Source of the DNA: Amphibacillus jilinensis Y1
GTDB lineage: Bacteria; Bacillota; Bacilli; Bacillales; Amphibacillaceae
Length of the DNA: 39,995 bases
NCBI RefSeq assembly: GCF_000306965.1
Contig: NZ_JH976438.1
Span: forward strand, 128,255 to 168,249
Direction: 5' to 3'
Below are positions 1-7,776 of this stretch, piece after piece. A program made the position numbers and the translations under genes. Positions within the stretch are counted from its first letter, which is position 1. Each line of letters starts with the position of its first letter. Under the pieces are notes generated by a model, which worked only from the letters and a program-made list of their open reading frames with translations, searched no databases and was not told the DNA's origin.

Positions 1-185
1 ACAGTGGAGGAATGTTAGACTAACCCCGTCCCGTCCTGGGACAACGTCTAACTGACCTACATCCTGTAGGCCCGAAGCCGTGCCCACGGAAAGCGAAGTG
101 TTTTACCGAAGCGCTATATGTATCAGACATTAATGTTCGGATTTTTCTTATCTTGTTACTCTTTTGTCCCAGGCTCATTTTGACG
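1..185 (-). repeat. GC-rich multi-hairpin interspersed element (truncated by window edge?)
   Basis: Read on the minus strand it starts with CCTGGGACAAAAG (175-163), then a GC-rich block with TTCCGTGGGCACGGCTTC (about 91-74), then three stems: CTACAGGATGTAG (69-57), GTTAGAC/GTCTAAC (52-46 with 20-14) and, nested inside, GTCCC-AGGAC-GGGAC (42-28). The same three-stem design with other stem bases occurs at 9216-9272. No credible gene overlaps it; open frames here have no ribosome site. GC-rich interspersed repeats of this look are, to my recollection, common in Bacillaceae, but I cannot verify that here. Confidence 0.6.
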
Positions 186-490
186 TTTAAAGGGGAAATG
201 ATATGCGTGTACATTCAAACACTAGGCAAACCTATTTAACCAACAAACAATGCATGCTTTTAGCTCTGTCAATTATTATCTCGCAGGCGATCCTCTAGTC
301 GGTTTTTGGTCCTAACACAAATTATACATGCAATTGTGTTGATATAACGTAGATCAGTAAAGCACGACCTGCTATTATTTGTCTTACGCTTGTTTTGTCG
401 TGATATCCTAGTGTATTTTAGAACTAACAAAGCGGGTTTAGAATAAATCAAACCCGCTGGCCTGTGAAAGCTTCTTTAATTCAAATGATT
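186..490. other. Intergenic stretch, no gene seen
   Basis: About 305 AT-rich bases between the window-start repeat and the 3' end of the GNAT gene. Open frames on the minus strand (for example 269-451) lack a ribosome binding site and a recognisable protein. No clear terminator or RNA structure was found. Confidence 0.5.
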
Positions 491-1159
491 TTAATGGGTT
501 GCTGTTTGAGCAGGATCTATCGTCATCCGAAAACTCCAATTTCCAATAGTCTGGCCATTTCTTTGAATCGTTGTATAATCAAATTCGGTAAATCCATTTT
601 TAAGATAAAACTTTTGATTTCCCTCTGTATTAGTAAAAGTAATAAATGTCTCGGGCTTGGTACCGGAGCTTTGCTTTGCAATATACGGTATAATGCAGTC
701 ATTGAGCATTTTTGTCCCTAATCTCTGCCCTCTACAAGATTTATCAACGGCTAGAACTTCTAACATCCACGACTGTTCTTTTATCTCACTGATTGGTCCG
801 TGGCCTTCTTCAAGAATATTTGCAAGCTTTAGAAGCTTTCTAAGGCTAGTTTTCCCCAATAGTTTAAGCGCTCCCGAAAGGAAATAATCAAAAATATTAA
901 CTTTGGGGCTATGTGGAGGTATTAAAACAGCAAAACTTTTAATCTCGCCATTTTCCTCTCCTACGAAAAAATCAGCATTTTTATAATAAGCTTTTAAAAA
1001 AACATGTTGGACTTCACTCATTAAATCAATAAAGCTATCCATGTCGCTAAATTCATCCCGGATTTCATGAAACATGGGATAATCGCTAAATGTTACAGCA
1101 CTCATTTTAGCGATATCTTTTAATTCATTCTTTTCTGGTCTTCTATATTGAATCATCAT
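491..1159 (-). CDS. GNAT-family N-acetyltransferase
   Basis: Predicted 222-residue acetyltransferase that would move an acetyl group from acetyl-CoA to an unknown amine. The acetyl-CoA-binding motif A is visible as LAVDKSCRGQRLGTKML (about residues 135-151), followed by a motif-B-like segment, NQKFYLKNGFTEF, near residue 185. No signal peptide or membrane segment, so cytoplasmic. The start is supported by AAGGGGGAAAA just upstream on the minus strand; ATG ATG leaves a one-codon ambiguity. It is divergent from the TetR gene at 1464, 304 bases away, and may be its target (inference). Substrate cannot be read from the sequence. Confidence 0.8.
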   Translation of the reverse strand: MMIQYRRPEKNELKDIAKMSAVTFSDYPMFHEIRDEFSDMDSFIDLMSEVQHVFLKAYYKNADFFVGEENGEIKSFAVLIPPHSPKVNIFDYFLSGALKLLGKTSLRKLLKLANILEEGHGPISEIKEQSWMLEVLAVDKSCRGQRLGTKMLNDCIIPYIAKQSSGTKPETFITFTNTEGNQKFYLKNGFTEFDYTTIQRNGQTIGNWSFRMTIDPAQTATH

Positions 1160-1463
1160 TTTTCCCCCTTAAGTTTATCCGAAATTATGATGTTGTCTCC
1201 ACCTTCATATCTCTAATCTGTTGATCTCATAGCACCTATATCTGCTACTCACGTCCCTTCAAAATCTTTGATGAAATGTTTCAGCCGTTTTCCTGTCACT
1301 TTACTTTTAATTTAAATAACTGTACAGAAACACGACAATAGTTGTTCTATGTTTATAAGTGTATTATAATTTAACTAGTGTCGATTATCTATATTCAATT
1401 ATGTACTTGGTTGTCTGTTAAGCGACACATTTATAATAAAATGTCGGAGGTTTAATAATCTTA
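1160..1463. other. Divergent intergenic region GNAT / TetR
   Basis: 304 bases between divergent genes. It holds a good plus-strand promoter (1342-1370), followed by a widely spaced inverted pair, GTGTCG (1379-1384) and CGACAC (1423-1428), that could be an operator for the TetR protein. No gene was seen. Confidence 0.5.
1342..1370 (+). promoter_or_regulatory. Sigma-A promoter of the TetR gene at 1464
   Basis: TTGTTC (1342-1347), 17-base spacer, TATAAT (1365-1370). The start point would fall near 1377, next to the GTGTCG...CGACAC pair, so autoregulation is plausible. Confidence 0.6.
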
Positions 1464-2051
1464 ATGAATATGACGAGTAGTGAAGACAGACGTGTAAGAA
1501 AAACAAAAAGAGCATTACGAAATGGACTTGTAGAATTGATGGTGCATAAGGAGCTTCGAAATATAACAGTTAGAGAGTTGACTGATAAAGTGGACATTCA
1601 CAGGGCGACATTTTACGCTCATTACAAAGATATTTATGACCTTTATCAGCAGGTCGAAGATGCAGTGGTTCAAGAATTAAATGATATAATTATGCAAAAC
1701 TACACGCAGCCTCCGGAGACATTTTATCGTTTAATTGTCGAATACATTATAGAAAATAAGCAATTATGCCAAATGTTATTCGGTACCAAAAAGGAGAGTA
1801 GTTTTATGGTGCGATTGAATGGATTATTTGAGCAGAAGTGTTTGGAAACGTGGCACGAGGAATGGAAGCTTTCTGATATTAACGAAGAATTGAAATATCA
1901 TGTAGGTTATCACATACAGGGGTGCTTGGCCATCATCAACAAATGGATAGAATCTAATTTCACATATCCAATGGACGCGTTAATAAAAATCATAGCTGAT
2001 ACGGATAGAAGCATGGAAGAATATTTTATGAGAAAACATAAGAAAGTATAG
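1464..2051 (+). CDS. TetR/AcrR-family transcriptional regulator
   Basis: 195 residues. The N-terminal HTH lies at about residues 10-60: RRVRKTKRALRNGLVELM, then ITVRELTDKVDIHRATFYAHY, the typical TetR recognition helix with its closing Y-HY. The C-terminal half is the all-helical ligand/dimer domain, of the kind common in Firmicute regulators with the TetR_C_7/8-like fold (recognition by eye). GGAGG at 1446-1450 lies 13 bases before the ATG, a little far; the second ATG at 1470 is possible but even farther. The neighbour on the other strand is the GNAT gene, the likeliest target along with itself. Ligand unknown. Confidence 0.85.
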   Translation: MNMTSSEDRRVRKTKRALRNGLVELMVHKELRNITVRELTDKVDIHRATFYAHYKDIYDLYQQVEDAVVQELNDIIMQNYTQPPETFYRLIVEYIIENKQLCQMLFGTKKESSFMVRLNGLFEQKCLETWHEEWKLSDINEELKYHVGYHIQGCLAIINKWIESNFTYPMDALIKIIADTDRSMEEYFMRKHKKV

Positions 2052-2064
2052 AGCAAACGCATGA

Positions 2065-2096
2065 TGATCAACTGTAATGTTTTTTACAGTTGATCA
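2065..2096. terminator. Perfect 13-bp inverted repeat between convergent genes
   Basis: TGATCAACTGTAA (2065-2077) and its exact complement (2084-2096) enclose a six-base loop, 14 bases after the TetR stop and before the 3' end of the opposing gene at 2176. Position suggests a shared terminator, although no clean T run follows on either strand. An operator is the alternative. Confidence 0.45.
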
Positions 2097-2175
2097 ATAG
2101 ATTGACTTGTTCCACATTTGTGATTGATAAGTTGGTTGGTTCTGTTTTTAATCAAAATATGAAATGCGCAGAATA

Positions 2176-2721
2176 TTAATGGGCACCGCTATGATGAAAA
2201 ACAGAAAAGCTAAATAATACTTTGAAAACATAAAAAGTGAATAAGGTTGAAGCAAAGAAAGGCACTGTTTGTCCGAAATAAGCAACGATCAATAAGCCCA
2301 AGCTTGTTAAACTTCCTGCTATTACACTATGGATGTGGTGGTTTCTAATCAGATTTAAGACTATTGCACAAACTAAAGTATAGACGTAAATGATCATGCC
2401 ATAATGAAGAGAAACATCCATTGCCCATGAAAGGATAATAGGCTGGACATGGATAGCAATAAATACCCATCTTCTCCATTGATGTTGACTATAATAAAGA
2501 TCAGTTCCCTTCGTTAAGTTTGCGAGAACTCCCCCAGAGATATCTAAGAACAACAGCCAAGTGACTAATTGTTTTACAACCAACAGTTCTTTCCACTCAT
2601 CATAGCCAAGCAAGGCCAATAAGCAACCTGAAGTCACAATAAAAACACCAATGACAACCAAGGATGACTTTGTCTGATATTCACCAAGAAGTTCATGAAA
2701 AAATTTCGGAATTTTAATCAT
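2176..2721 (-). CDS. Putative membrane protein, TetR-regulated
   Basis: 181 residues with about five hydrophobic helices and no domain that I recognise; residues 20-40, 50-65, 85-105, 110-125 and 135-170 are strongly hydrophobic. The frame stays open up to 2781, but AGAGAGG on the minus strand (2737-2731) fits the ATG at 2721, so MIKIPKFFHELLGEY is taken as the start. A copy of the operator found before the TetR gene (4 kb-side neighbour at 2915-3499) lies directly upstream at 2740-2757, between promoter and ribosome site, so this is probably the TetR target. A transport or stress role is possible but not shown. IHR copy 1 separates it from tetR. Confidence 0.65.
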   Translation of the reverse strand: MIKIPKFFHELLGEYQTKSSLVVIGVFIVTSGCLLALLGYDEWKELLVVKQLVTWLLFLDISGGVLANLTKGTDLYYSQHQWRRWVFIAIHVQPIILSWAMDVSLHYGMIIYVYTLVCAIVLNLIRNHHIHSVIAGSLTSLGLLIVAYFGQTVPFFASTLFTFYVFKVLFSFSVFHHSGAH

Positions 2722-2739
2722 AATAGATAACCTCTCTCT

Positions 2740-2757
2740 AACCGCTTGTTCGGTCAA
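2740..2757 (-). promoter_or_regulatory. Probable TetR operator before the membrane-protein gene
   Basis: Minus-strand TTGACCGAACAAGCGGTTAG matches the palindrome at 3661-3680 at 15 of 20 positions, including the whole TTGACCGA half-site. It sits directly before the ribosome site of the gene starting at 2721; a -10-like TATACT lies at 2767-2762. Confidence 0.6.
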
Positions 2758-2773
2758 GTTTAGTATAAAAAAG

Positions 2774-2918
2774 TTTATCACAGGTAACCGTCGGCAAGAC
2801 CTCTGCTTTAAAATAGAGAGCAGCGCTCATTTTTTTCGACGAGAGGGGAGCTAACGATCACTAATGTTTTGATTCACTTAAGCTACCCATCAATGGGAGA
2901 AGAACGACACCATTTTAT
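2774..2918 (+). repeat. IHR repeat copy 1
   Basis: Interspersed hairpin repeat in plus orientation with TTTAT at both ends (2774-2778 and 2914-2918). The left hairpin is rather diverged. Its right-end TTTTAT supplies the TAA stop of the TetR gene on the minus strand (2915-2917). It lies between that gene and the next minus-strand gene. Confidence 0.8.
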
Positions 2919-3499
2919 TTTATTAAAGTCAGCCACCCTGACACTTGTAAAGCCCAGATGTCCTTAAAAGCGCTTTTATCTGATTGGAGTAAAAAATGTA
3001 AGGCGTAACTATCTAATGCCATAATAATTATTTCTGAAATTTTTAAAAGTTTGTTTTTGTTTTGCGAACTATAGTTTGATAATTGATGAGCAATAGCTTC
3101 AATCATTTCACTTTTAGCCTTTAACAGATAACTTCTATACTTATCGTTATGCAAGCAAGTAATATAGAAATTAAGTAAAACCAAATAAGCGATTTTTTCT
3201 TCTTCAGTTAGCGTGTACATACTCTTCCCTAAAGAAAGAAGAAATCCTTCTAAGTTCGTACTTTGATCCGATTGAACAGGTTTAATTAAATAAGTAATGG
3301 TATACTCAAAAACAACATTTAAGACTTCATCTATTGATCTGAAATGGTGAAACAATGTGCTTTTACTAATGTCTGAGAGATCAGCTATTTTTTTTGCACT
3401 TAAGCCTTCGATTCCCTCTTTCGCAATAATCTCCATAGACGCGGCTAGTATACGATCTTTTGTTTGGTTTCCCTTAAACATTTTTAGATTTTCAGCCAT
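2915..3499 (-). CDS. TetR/AcrR-family transcriptional regulator
   Basis: 194 residues. HTH at about residues 12-58: TKDRILAASMEIIAKEGIEGLSAKKIADLSDISKSTLFHHF, the canonical TetR pattern. The rest is a helical ligand domain. AAGGAGG precedes the ATG by a good distance. The operator TTGACCGACCGATCGGTCAA is at 3661-3680 and a near copy precedes the membrane-protein gene downstream, which points to autoregulation plus control of that gene. IHR copy 2 lies between promoter/operator and start codon, so it should be transcribed as part of the leader, and IHR copy 1 provides the stop codon. The gene is thus bracketed by repeats. Inducer unknown. Confidence 0.85.
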   Translation of the reverse strand: MAENLKMFKGNQTKDRILAASMEIIAKEGIEGLSAKKIADLSDISKSTLFHHFRSIDEVLNVVFEYTITYLIKPVQSDQSTNLEGFLLSLGKSMYTLTEEEKIAYLVLLNFYITCLHNDKYRSYLLKAKSEMIEAIAHQLSNYSSQNKNKLLKISEIIIMALDSYALHFLLQSDKSAFKDIWALQVSGWLTLIK

Positions 3500-3530
3500 T
3501 TTCCCTCTACCTCCTTCCTTTATTATAATT

Positions 3531-3654
3531 TTGCAGATAACTGCCCGTAAAATCCCCTCAAATGGAGCATAGAGAAAATCTATAGAGGTGGGTGATAACG
3601 GACGCTAATGTCTTGATCTACTTAAACGCCCACTGATTAAAGGCTCCTTCTATG
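3531..3654 (+). repeat. IHR repeat copy 2, in the tetR leader
   Basis: Diverged copy: left end GATAACTGCCCGTAAAAT, then the AGAAAATCTAT...GGTGGGTGATAACGGACGCTAATG block. Hairpin 2 is shortened and the terminal TTTAT is lost at both ends. It lies between the TetR start codon and the operator at 3661. Confidence 0.75.
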
Positions 3655-3660
3655 TTATCA

Positions 3661-3680
3661 TTGACCGACCGATCGGTCAA
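3661..3680 (-). promoter_or_regulatory. TetR operator overlapping the tetR promoter
   Basis: TTGACCGA-CCGA-TCGGTCAA: 8-base perfect arms around a 4-base centre. On the minus strand its TTGACC can act as -35, with TAACAT 17 bases on as -10, so bound repressor would cover the promoter. Known TetR/QacR-type operators look similar. Confidence 0.75.
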
Positions 3681-3854
3681 TGATTATTTAATTACAATAC
3701 GTGCAAAGAGACGTGAAGTATAGTAAAGTGTTGGCATTAAAGTATAAATAAATGAACAGTACAAGGTGAAGCGCGTCTAACCTTGAACATTAAGTAATCT
3801 ACTGAAGACTAAAATCAAAAAGGCTTCATCGATCTGGTATTGAAGAAAAGGAGA

Positions 3855-3926
3855 ATGGCTAAGATCACACTAGAACCTATAGGTTTTGCTTATAATGAAA
3901 GAAATGAAATTGACTTTGAAAAATAG
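3855..3926 (+). pseudogene. Truncated duplicate of the TrmO-like gene start
   Basis: The first 23 codons (MAKITLEPIGFAYNERNEIDFEK, then TAG) copy the N-terminus of the TrmO-like gene at 5030, with the same AAAAGGAG ribosome site. The well-spaced start ATG of the intact gene is AAG here, and the homology stops after about 20 codons. The upstream 100 bases (from about 3762) also match those before the intact gene (from about 4869), with deletions. A remnant of a duplication; it is not expected to make a functional protein. Confidence 0.8.
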
Positions 3927-3978
3927 AAGGCTGAAAATTGGACAATATCTCATTACCCAAGCTAAATTCAAAAAAAAC

Positions 3979-4009
3979 TTGACCGATCCCTTAGGGCACA
4001 TGGTATGTT
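3979..4009 (+). promoter_or_regulatory. MerR-type promoter with 19-bp spacer
   Basis: TTGACC (3979-3984), a 19-base spacer carrying the dyad CCCTTAGGG (3988-3996), then TATGTT (4004-4009). Over-long spacers with a central dyad are the hallmark of MerR-activated promoters; the merR gene starts 24 bases later, so autoregulation is likely. Confidence 0.65.
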
Positions 4010-4032
4010 GCATAGTAAAAGGAGCTGATATT

Positions 4033-4863
4033 TTGCAGTTGAAAGATGTATTAGAAGAAACAGAGTTGACTAAAAAAGCAATTCGCTATTATGAGGATTG
4101 CGGATTATTAAGAACGGTTAGAAAAAACAATGGGTATAAGGATTACAGTCAAGAAAATATTAAACAATTAAAATCAATTAAGAAACTTAGAAATCTAGGC
4201 TTTTCAATTGATGAAATTAAAAGCTTTTATCAGTCAGAAACTGATAAGCAAGACGTCATTATTCGAAAAATCAACCAAAATGAAAAACAACTCAATCAAC
4301 TTTATCAGAAAAAAGAATTACTTACTGCACTTCATGATAATAAAGATATTCAGGCGATCGGAGCGTTGGAAGTTCCGCAAGAAACGCCTTATATGTATTT
4401 ACGAAATATTTATCGAATCTTTGGAACGATTAATTTGATCTCTTTTGTGATGATTATTTTTTATTTTTTACTGATCAGAGAACATGTGCCTCAAAACATA
4501 GGTATGTTGGTCGTTCTTCAAAGTGCTTTAGTTACACTTAGTATAGGACTTCAACATCGCCGCAGCAGTCTTAAAAAACAAGGGATTCATATTTTAGAGA
4601 GGAAGCCAAAGGAAATTATCTTTCAATACTTGAGTAATCTTTTTACCTATGGCCTTTCAGGAGCGATCATTAATGAAACGCTATATTTTGTCAGGTTATA
4701 CGTCGGCGATGATCAGTTATTTTTAGCATTAGGCAACTTGGGCTTGGGCCTTTTCTTCCTATTATTATCAGTTATTATAGTGATACTTAGTTTTTTTGAG
4801 GATGACTTTGATCTTTCTGTAAACATATTTAACAAAAGGAACACCAAATCCGAAATAAGTTAG
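4033..4863 (+). CDS. MerR-family regulator with C-terminal membrane domain
   Basis: 276 residues from TTG at 4033, chosen because AAAGGAG (4018-4024) lies 8 bases before it and MerR domains begin just there; the longer frame from 3886 overlaps the broken TrmO fragment. Residues 1-70 form the winged helix: ETELTKKAIRYYEDCGLL, then ...NNGYKDYSQENIKQLKSIKKLRNLGFSIDEIKSF. A coiled-coil dimer helix follows (about 75-110). The second half has four hydrophobic helices (about residues 137-155, 160-175, 205-225 and 232-255), so the regulator is probably membrane-tethered and may sense the envelope. It lies between a dead and a live copy of the TrmO gene start. Confidence 0.8.
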   Translation: MQLKDVLEETELTKKAIRYYEDCGLLRTVRKNNGYKDYSQENIKQLKSIKKLRNLGFSIDEIKSFYQSETDKQDVIIRKINQNEKQLNQLYQKKELLTALHDNKDIQAIGALEVPQETPYMYLRNIYRIFGTINLISFVMIIFYFLLIREHVPQNIGMLVVLQSALVTLSIGLQHRRSSLKKQGIHILERKPKEIIFQYLSNLFTYGLSGAIINETLYFVRLYVGDDQLFLALGNLGLGLFFLLLSVIIVILSFFEDDFDLSVNIFNKRNTKSEIS

Positions 4864-5029
4864 ATTTAGCAATACAAGGTAAAACGCGTCAAACTATTAA
4901 TATCATATGTTCATACTAACCGTGAACAATTAAGAAGTGTATTGAAGACTAGAATCAATAAAAGCAATAGATTCAATTAAGGTGTGTTTTTGATTCATCG
5001 ATCTGGTATTAAAGAAAAGGAGAATGGCT

Positions 5030-5488
5030 ATGATCACACTAGAACCTATAGGTTTTGCTTATAATGAGAGAGATGAGATTGGTGACGATTATTGGGGGGA
5101 GGTAGTTTCTGAGATTATATTGGACACTTCTTTTCCGGAAGAAGCGCTATCTAAAATCGAATCGTTTTCACACTTAGATATTATCTTTTACTTTCATAAG
5201 GTGGAAAAAAAGAACGTTTTTACAGGTGCGAGACATCCAAGAAACAATAAAAATCTCCCCAAAGTTGGTATTTTTGGTCAGCGTAGTAAAAACAGACCGA
5301 ATCAATTAGGCTTAACAACTGTAAAGATGCTGAACAAAGAAGGAAGAAGATTATTTGTATCGGGGCTTGACTGTATTAATGAGACACCAATCTTAGATAT
5401 AAAACCAGTCATGAAAGAATTTCTGCCAGAGGAACCGATTGTTCAACCAGAATGGACACATGAGATTATGAAGAAATATTGGGATTAA
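5030..5488 (+). CDS. TrmO/TsaA-like SAM-dependent methyltransferase
   Basis: 152 residues. The TsaA/UPF0066 (YaeB-like) pattern is clear: an ITLEPIGFAYNER start, FHKVEKKN..., GIFGQRSKNRPNQLGLTTVKML near residue 82-103, then LFVSGLDCINETPILDIKP near 109-127. In the family, TrmO methylates the t6A37 nucleoside of tRNA using S-adenosylmethionine. This short single-domain form lacks the extra C-terminal part of the E. coli protein, so the exact substrate is uncertain. ATG at 5030 is preferred over 5024 because GGAG (5019-5022) almost touches the first one. The 5' end and leader are duplicated at 3762-3926. Confidence 0.75.
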   Translation: MITLEPIGFAYNERDEIGDDYWGEVVSEIILDTSFPEEALSKIESFSHLDIIFYFHKVEKKNVFTGARHPRNNKNLPKVGIFGQRSKNRPNQLGLTTVKMLNKEGRRLFVSGLDCINETPILDIKPVMKEFLPEEPIVQPEWTHEIMKKYWD

Positions 5489-5537
5489 TGATGAGGATGC
5501 TATGTTTGTAATCAAGATCAATGCTTAAAAGATTATT

Positions 5538-5723
5538 TTTAATCACAGATAACCGTCCGTAAAGCGCCTGCTTAAGCTAGAGCAAAGAGGAAACCTATAT
5601 AGGCGAGAGCTAACGAATGCTAATGTCTTGATCCACTCATCTACTAATCAGTGGGGGGTAAGATCGTAGACTAAAACCGCCACGTCCTTTAGCCCTCCGC
5701 CCACTGATTGCAGGTTCGTTATA
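5538..5723 (+). repeat. IHR repeat copy 3 (variant right arm)
   Basis: Left part ATCACAGATAACCGTCCGTAAA..., then GCTAATGTCTTGATCCACTC. The right hairpin is enlarged: between AATCAGTGGGGGG and CCGCCCACTGATTG it carries TAAGATCGTAGACTAAA..CGCCACGTC, shared only with copy 5. It lies between the TrmO-like gene and the HAD-acetyltransferase gene. Confidence 0.8.
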
Positions 5724-5763
5724 TTTATTGAAAAGAATGAAATGAAAAACCGGAGGATGTTTT

Positions 5764-7128
5764 ATGATTAAATTAGTGTTGTCAGATATGGATGGAACAT
5801 TTCTAAATGATTGTGGAGACTTTAATCGAAAACTGTACAAACAGGTAAAGCAATTAATGAAGGATAAAGGGGTTGTTTTTGCACCGGTAACAGGAAAACA
5901 GTGTGAGCGTGTTGAGGAACTGTTTGGCGAGGACGCCAATGATTTATGGATTTTAGGCGATAGTGCGACCCGTATTAAACATAAGGGTGAATTCGTTTAT
6001 CAGTCGTTGCTTAGTAATAAATTAGGGTTGGAAATTATTCGGTTGCTTGAGGAAATAAGCCTTGACCATACAATTATTGCATGTACAAAGAACGGTGCAA
6101 TGATAAAAAACAATTTAATACCTGAAGAAGAGGCGATCGTAAGGCGTTCCTATGCGCATGTCAATCAGATTACCCATTTTAATGAAGTAACAGATGATTT
6201 CGTTAAGATTACCATCCATGATCCTGCTTTAAATGCTTTTAAGACAAAGGAGAAATTATCACGTTTCTTTGAATCTGCTTATATTGTTGCTTCCGAAGCG
6301 GCTTGGGTGGATATAGCAAATGCTAATGTGCATAAGGGGACGACGGTTGAACAGTTACAAACGCTTTTAAATGTTGCGCCAGATGAAACCATGGCATTTG
6401 GCGATGGTTACAACGATTTAGAGCTCATGAGCAGGGCTGCCTACAGTTTTGCTGTCCGTAACGCTGTGAAAGAAGTTAAAGCGTCTGCACGTTTCGTTAC
6501 GTGTTCTAATGAAGAAGATGGCGTGATGAAAACGATCATTCAAATGTTATCATTACAAGAGAATAAGGTGAAAACAGAAAAAGAGAAAATGTTAGCTGGA
6601 GAAATGTATGATCCTGCTGATCCCGTTTTATTAAAAGATCGGGCAGAAGCAAGAAAAAAAGTTAGATTATTTAATCAAACCTCAGTGTCTGAAGGTGAAA
6701 AGCGTAAAAATATATTGGAGGCGTTACTGGGTTCAACAGGAGAAAATGTGTATATTGAACCTAACATACGTTTTGATTATGGTTACAATACCCATGTCGG
6801 TGATCACTTCTTTGCAAACTTTGATTGTACGATATTAGATGTTTGTGAAGTGCGATTCGGTGATCATTGTATGCTTGGGCCCGGTGTCCAAATATATACG
6901 GCCACACACCCCCTTGGTCCGGTTGAACGCAATTCTGGTAAAGAATACGCAAAGCCAATAACGATCGGAAACAACGTCTGGATTGGAGGCAGTGCAATCA
7001 TTAATCCAGGTGTAAAGATTGGTGATGATGCGGTTATTGCATCAGGAGCAGTCGTAACAAAAGATGTACCAGCGCGTGTTGTTGTTGCAGGAAACCCTGC
7101 TAAAGTCATTAGGGAAATTGATAGGTAA
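5764..7128 (+). CDS. HAD (Cof-type) phosphatase fused to maltose-type O-acetyltransferase
   Basis: One 454-residue frame with two domains. Residues 1-263: Cof-type HAD phosphatase, nucleophile DMDGT (D8, D10), TGK motif near residue 44, KGTTV near 197 and metal-binding GDGYND near 213-218. Residues 272-454: maltose/galactoside O-acetyltransferase, with the N-terminal Mac segment ([22 protein letters not shown]) and a left-handed beta-helix ending in [21 protein letters not shown]...[11 protein letters not shown]; the catalytic His is H382 in TATHP. Acetyltransferases of this family use acetyl-CoA on sugars. Joined to a sugar-phosphate phosphatase, the protein may dephosphorylate then acetylate unwanted sugars (inference). 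GGAGG precedes the ATG; a strong terminator follows. Confidence 0.85.
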   Translation: MIKLVLSDMDGTFLNDCGDFNRKLYKQVKQLMKDKGVVFAPVTGKQCERVEELFGEDANDLWILGDSATRIKHKGEFVYQSLLSNKLGLEIIRLLEEISLDHTIIACTKNGAMIKNNLIPEEEAIVRRSYAHVNQITHFNEVTDDFVKITIHDPALNAFKTKEKLSRFFESAYIVASEAAWVDIANANVHKGTTVEQLQTLLNVAPDETMAFGDGYNDLELMSRAAYSFAVRNAVKEVKASARFVTCSNEEDGVMKTIIQMLSLQENKVKTEKEKMLAGEMYDPADPVLLKDRAEARKKVRLFNQTSVSEGEKRKNILEALLGSTGENVYIEPNIRFDYGYNTHVGDHFFANFDCTILDVCEVRFGDHCMLGPGVQIYTATHPLGPVERNSGKEYAKPITIGNNVWIGGSAIINPGVKIGDDAVIASGAVVTKDVPARVVVAGNPAKVIREIDR

Positions 7129-7161
7129 GCTATTTAAAAATAAGAAATCGATCGGAATCTA

Positions 7162-7215
7162 ACGGTTAGCATTACATCATCACAACGTTGATGACGTAAT
7201 GCTGACCGTTTTTTT
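7162..7215 (+). terminator. Rho-independent terminator after the HAD fusion gene
   Basis: A long hairpin, CGGTTAGCATTACATCATCA (7163-7182) pairing with 7189-7208, followed by seven T. Confidence 0.9.
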
Positions 7216-7276
7216 GCTACCTCATGCTTTGTAAAATATATTTCTTAAAATAATAATCGAACCCATAAATGAAAAG

Positions 7277-7289
7277 AGTAATCATTACT
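7277..7289 (+). promoter_or_regulatory. Probable Zur box before rpsN2
   Basis: AGTAATCATTACT, a perfect palindrome around one C, contains GTAATNATTAC, the core of the Bacillus Zur operator as I know it. It abuts the -35 of the promoter at 7291-7319. In B. subtilis the zinc-free S14 gene is Zur-controlled. Confidence 0.75.
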
Positions 7290-7290
7290 A

Positions 7291-7319
7291 TTTACATTTA
7301 TGTTGGATTCATTTATAAT
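7291..7319 (+). promoter_or_regulatory. rpsN2 promoter
   Basis: TTTACA (7291-7296), 17-base spacer, TATAAT (7314-7319), directly downstream of the Zur-like palindrome. Confidence 0.75.
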
Positions 7320-7407
7320 GTCAATTATGTAAGATAAGATTGTCTCTGTTTAAATATTTTTTAATATAACAATTAGCTAACTATAATATTGAAAGGAGAT
7401 GGCTAAA

Positions 7408-7677
7408 GTGGCCAAAAAATCAAAAATTGCCAAAGAGCAAAAAAGACAAAAATTAGTTGAGCAATATGCTGATTTGAGAAGAGAACTAAAAGCGAAGGGG
7501 GATTATCAAGCACTTCGCAAGTTGCCAAGAGACGCTTCACCAACACGTTTAACCAATCGATGTCGTGTGACGGGCAGACCGCGAGGCTATATTGGAAAAT
7601 TTAACATGTCTCGTATCGCCTTTAGAGAGTACGCTCATAAAGGGCAGATACCAGGTGTGAAGAAGTCAAGTTGGTAA
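7408..7677 (+). CDS. rpsN2: 30S ribosomal protein S14, zinc-independent paralogue
   Basis: 89 residues of the longer S14 type: [28 protein letters not shown] at the start and [25 protein letters not shown] at the end. The zinc-ribbon CxxC pairs of the short S14 are absent, so this is the form that replaces zinc S14 in the small ribosomal subunit when zinc is scarce. GTG at 7408 is the start: AAAGGAG (7392-7398) touches the ATG at 7399 but is 9 bases from the GTG. It stands alone behind a promoter with a Zur-like box. Confidence 0.92.
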   Translation: MAKKSKIAKEQKRQKLVEQYADLRRELKAKGDYQALRKLPRDASPTRLTNRCRVTGRPRGYIGKFNMSRIAFREYAHKGQIPGVKKSSW

Positions 7678-7776
7678 TTGGCTAGTGTTTGAAAGATAGA
7701 TGAAATGGTAAATGGTACATAACAGGGTGTTTTGTCCCAATATCATTGTTCGCCTATATAGTATAAAACTGTACTT

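Noticed and set aside
20-451. Two short minus-strand open frames near the window start
   Set aside because: One lies in the GC-rich repeat; neither has a ribosome site or a plausible protein.
3886-4032. Long N-terminal extension of the MerR protein
   Set aside because: This part covers the broken TrmO fragment and the merR promoter; the TTG at 4033 has the ribosome site and the true MerR start.
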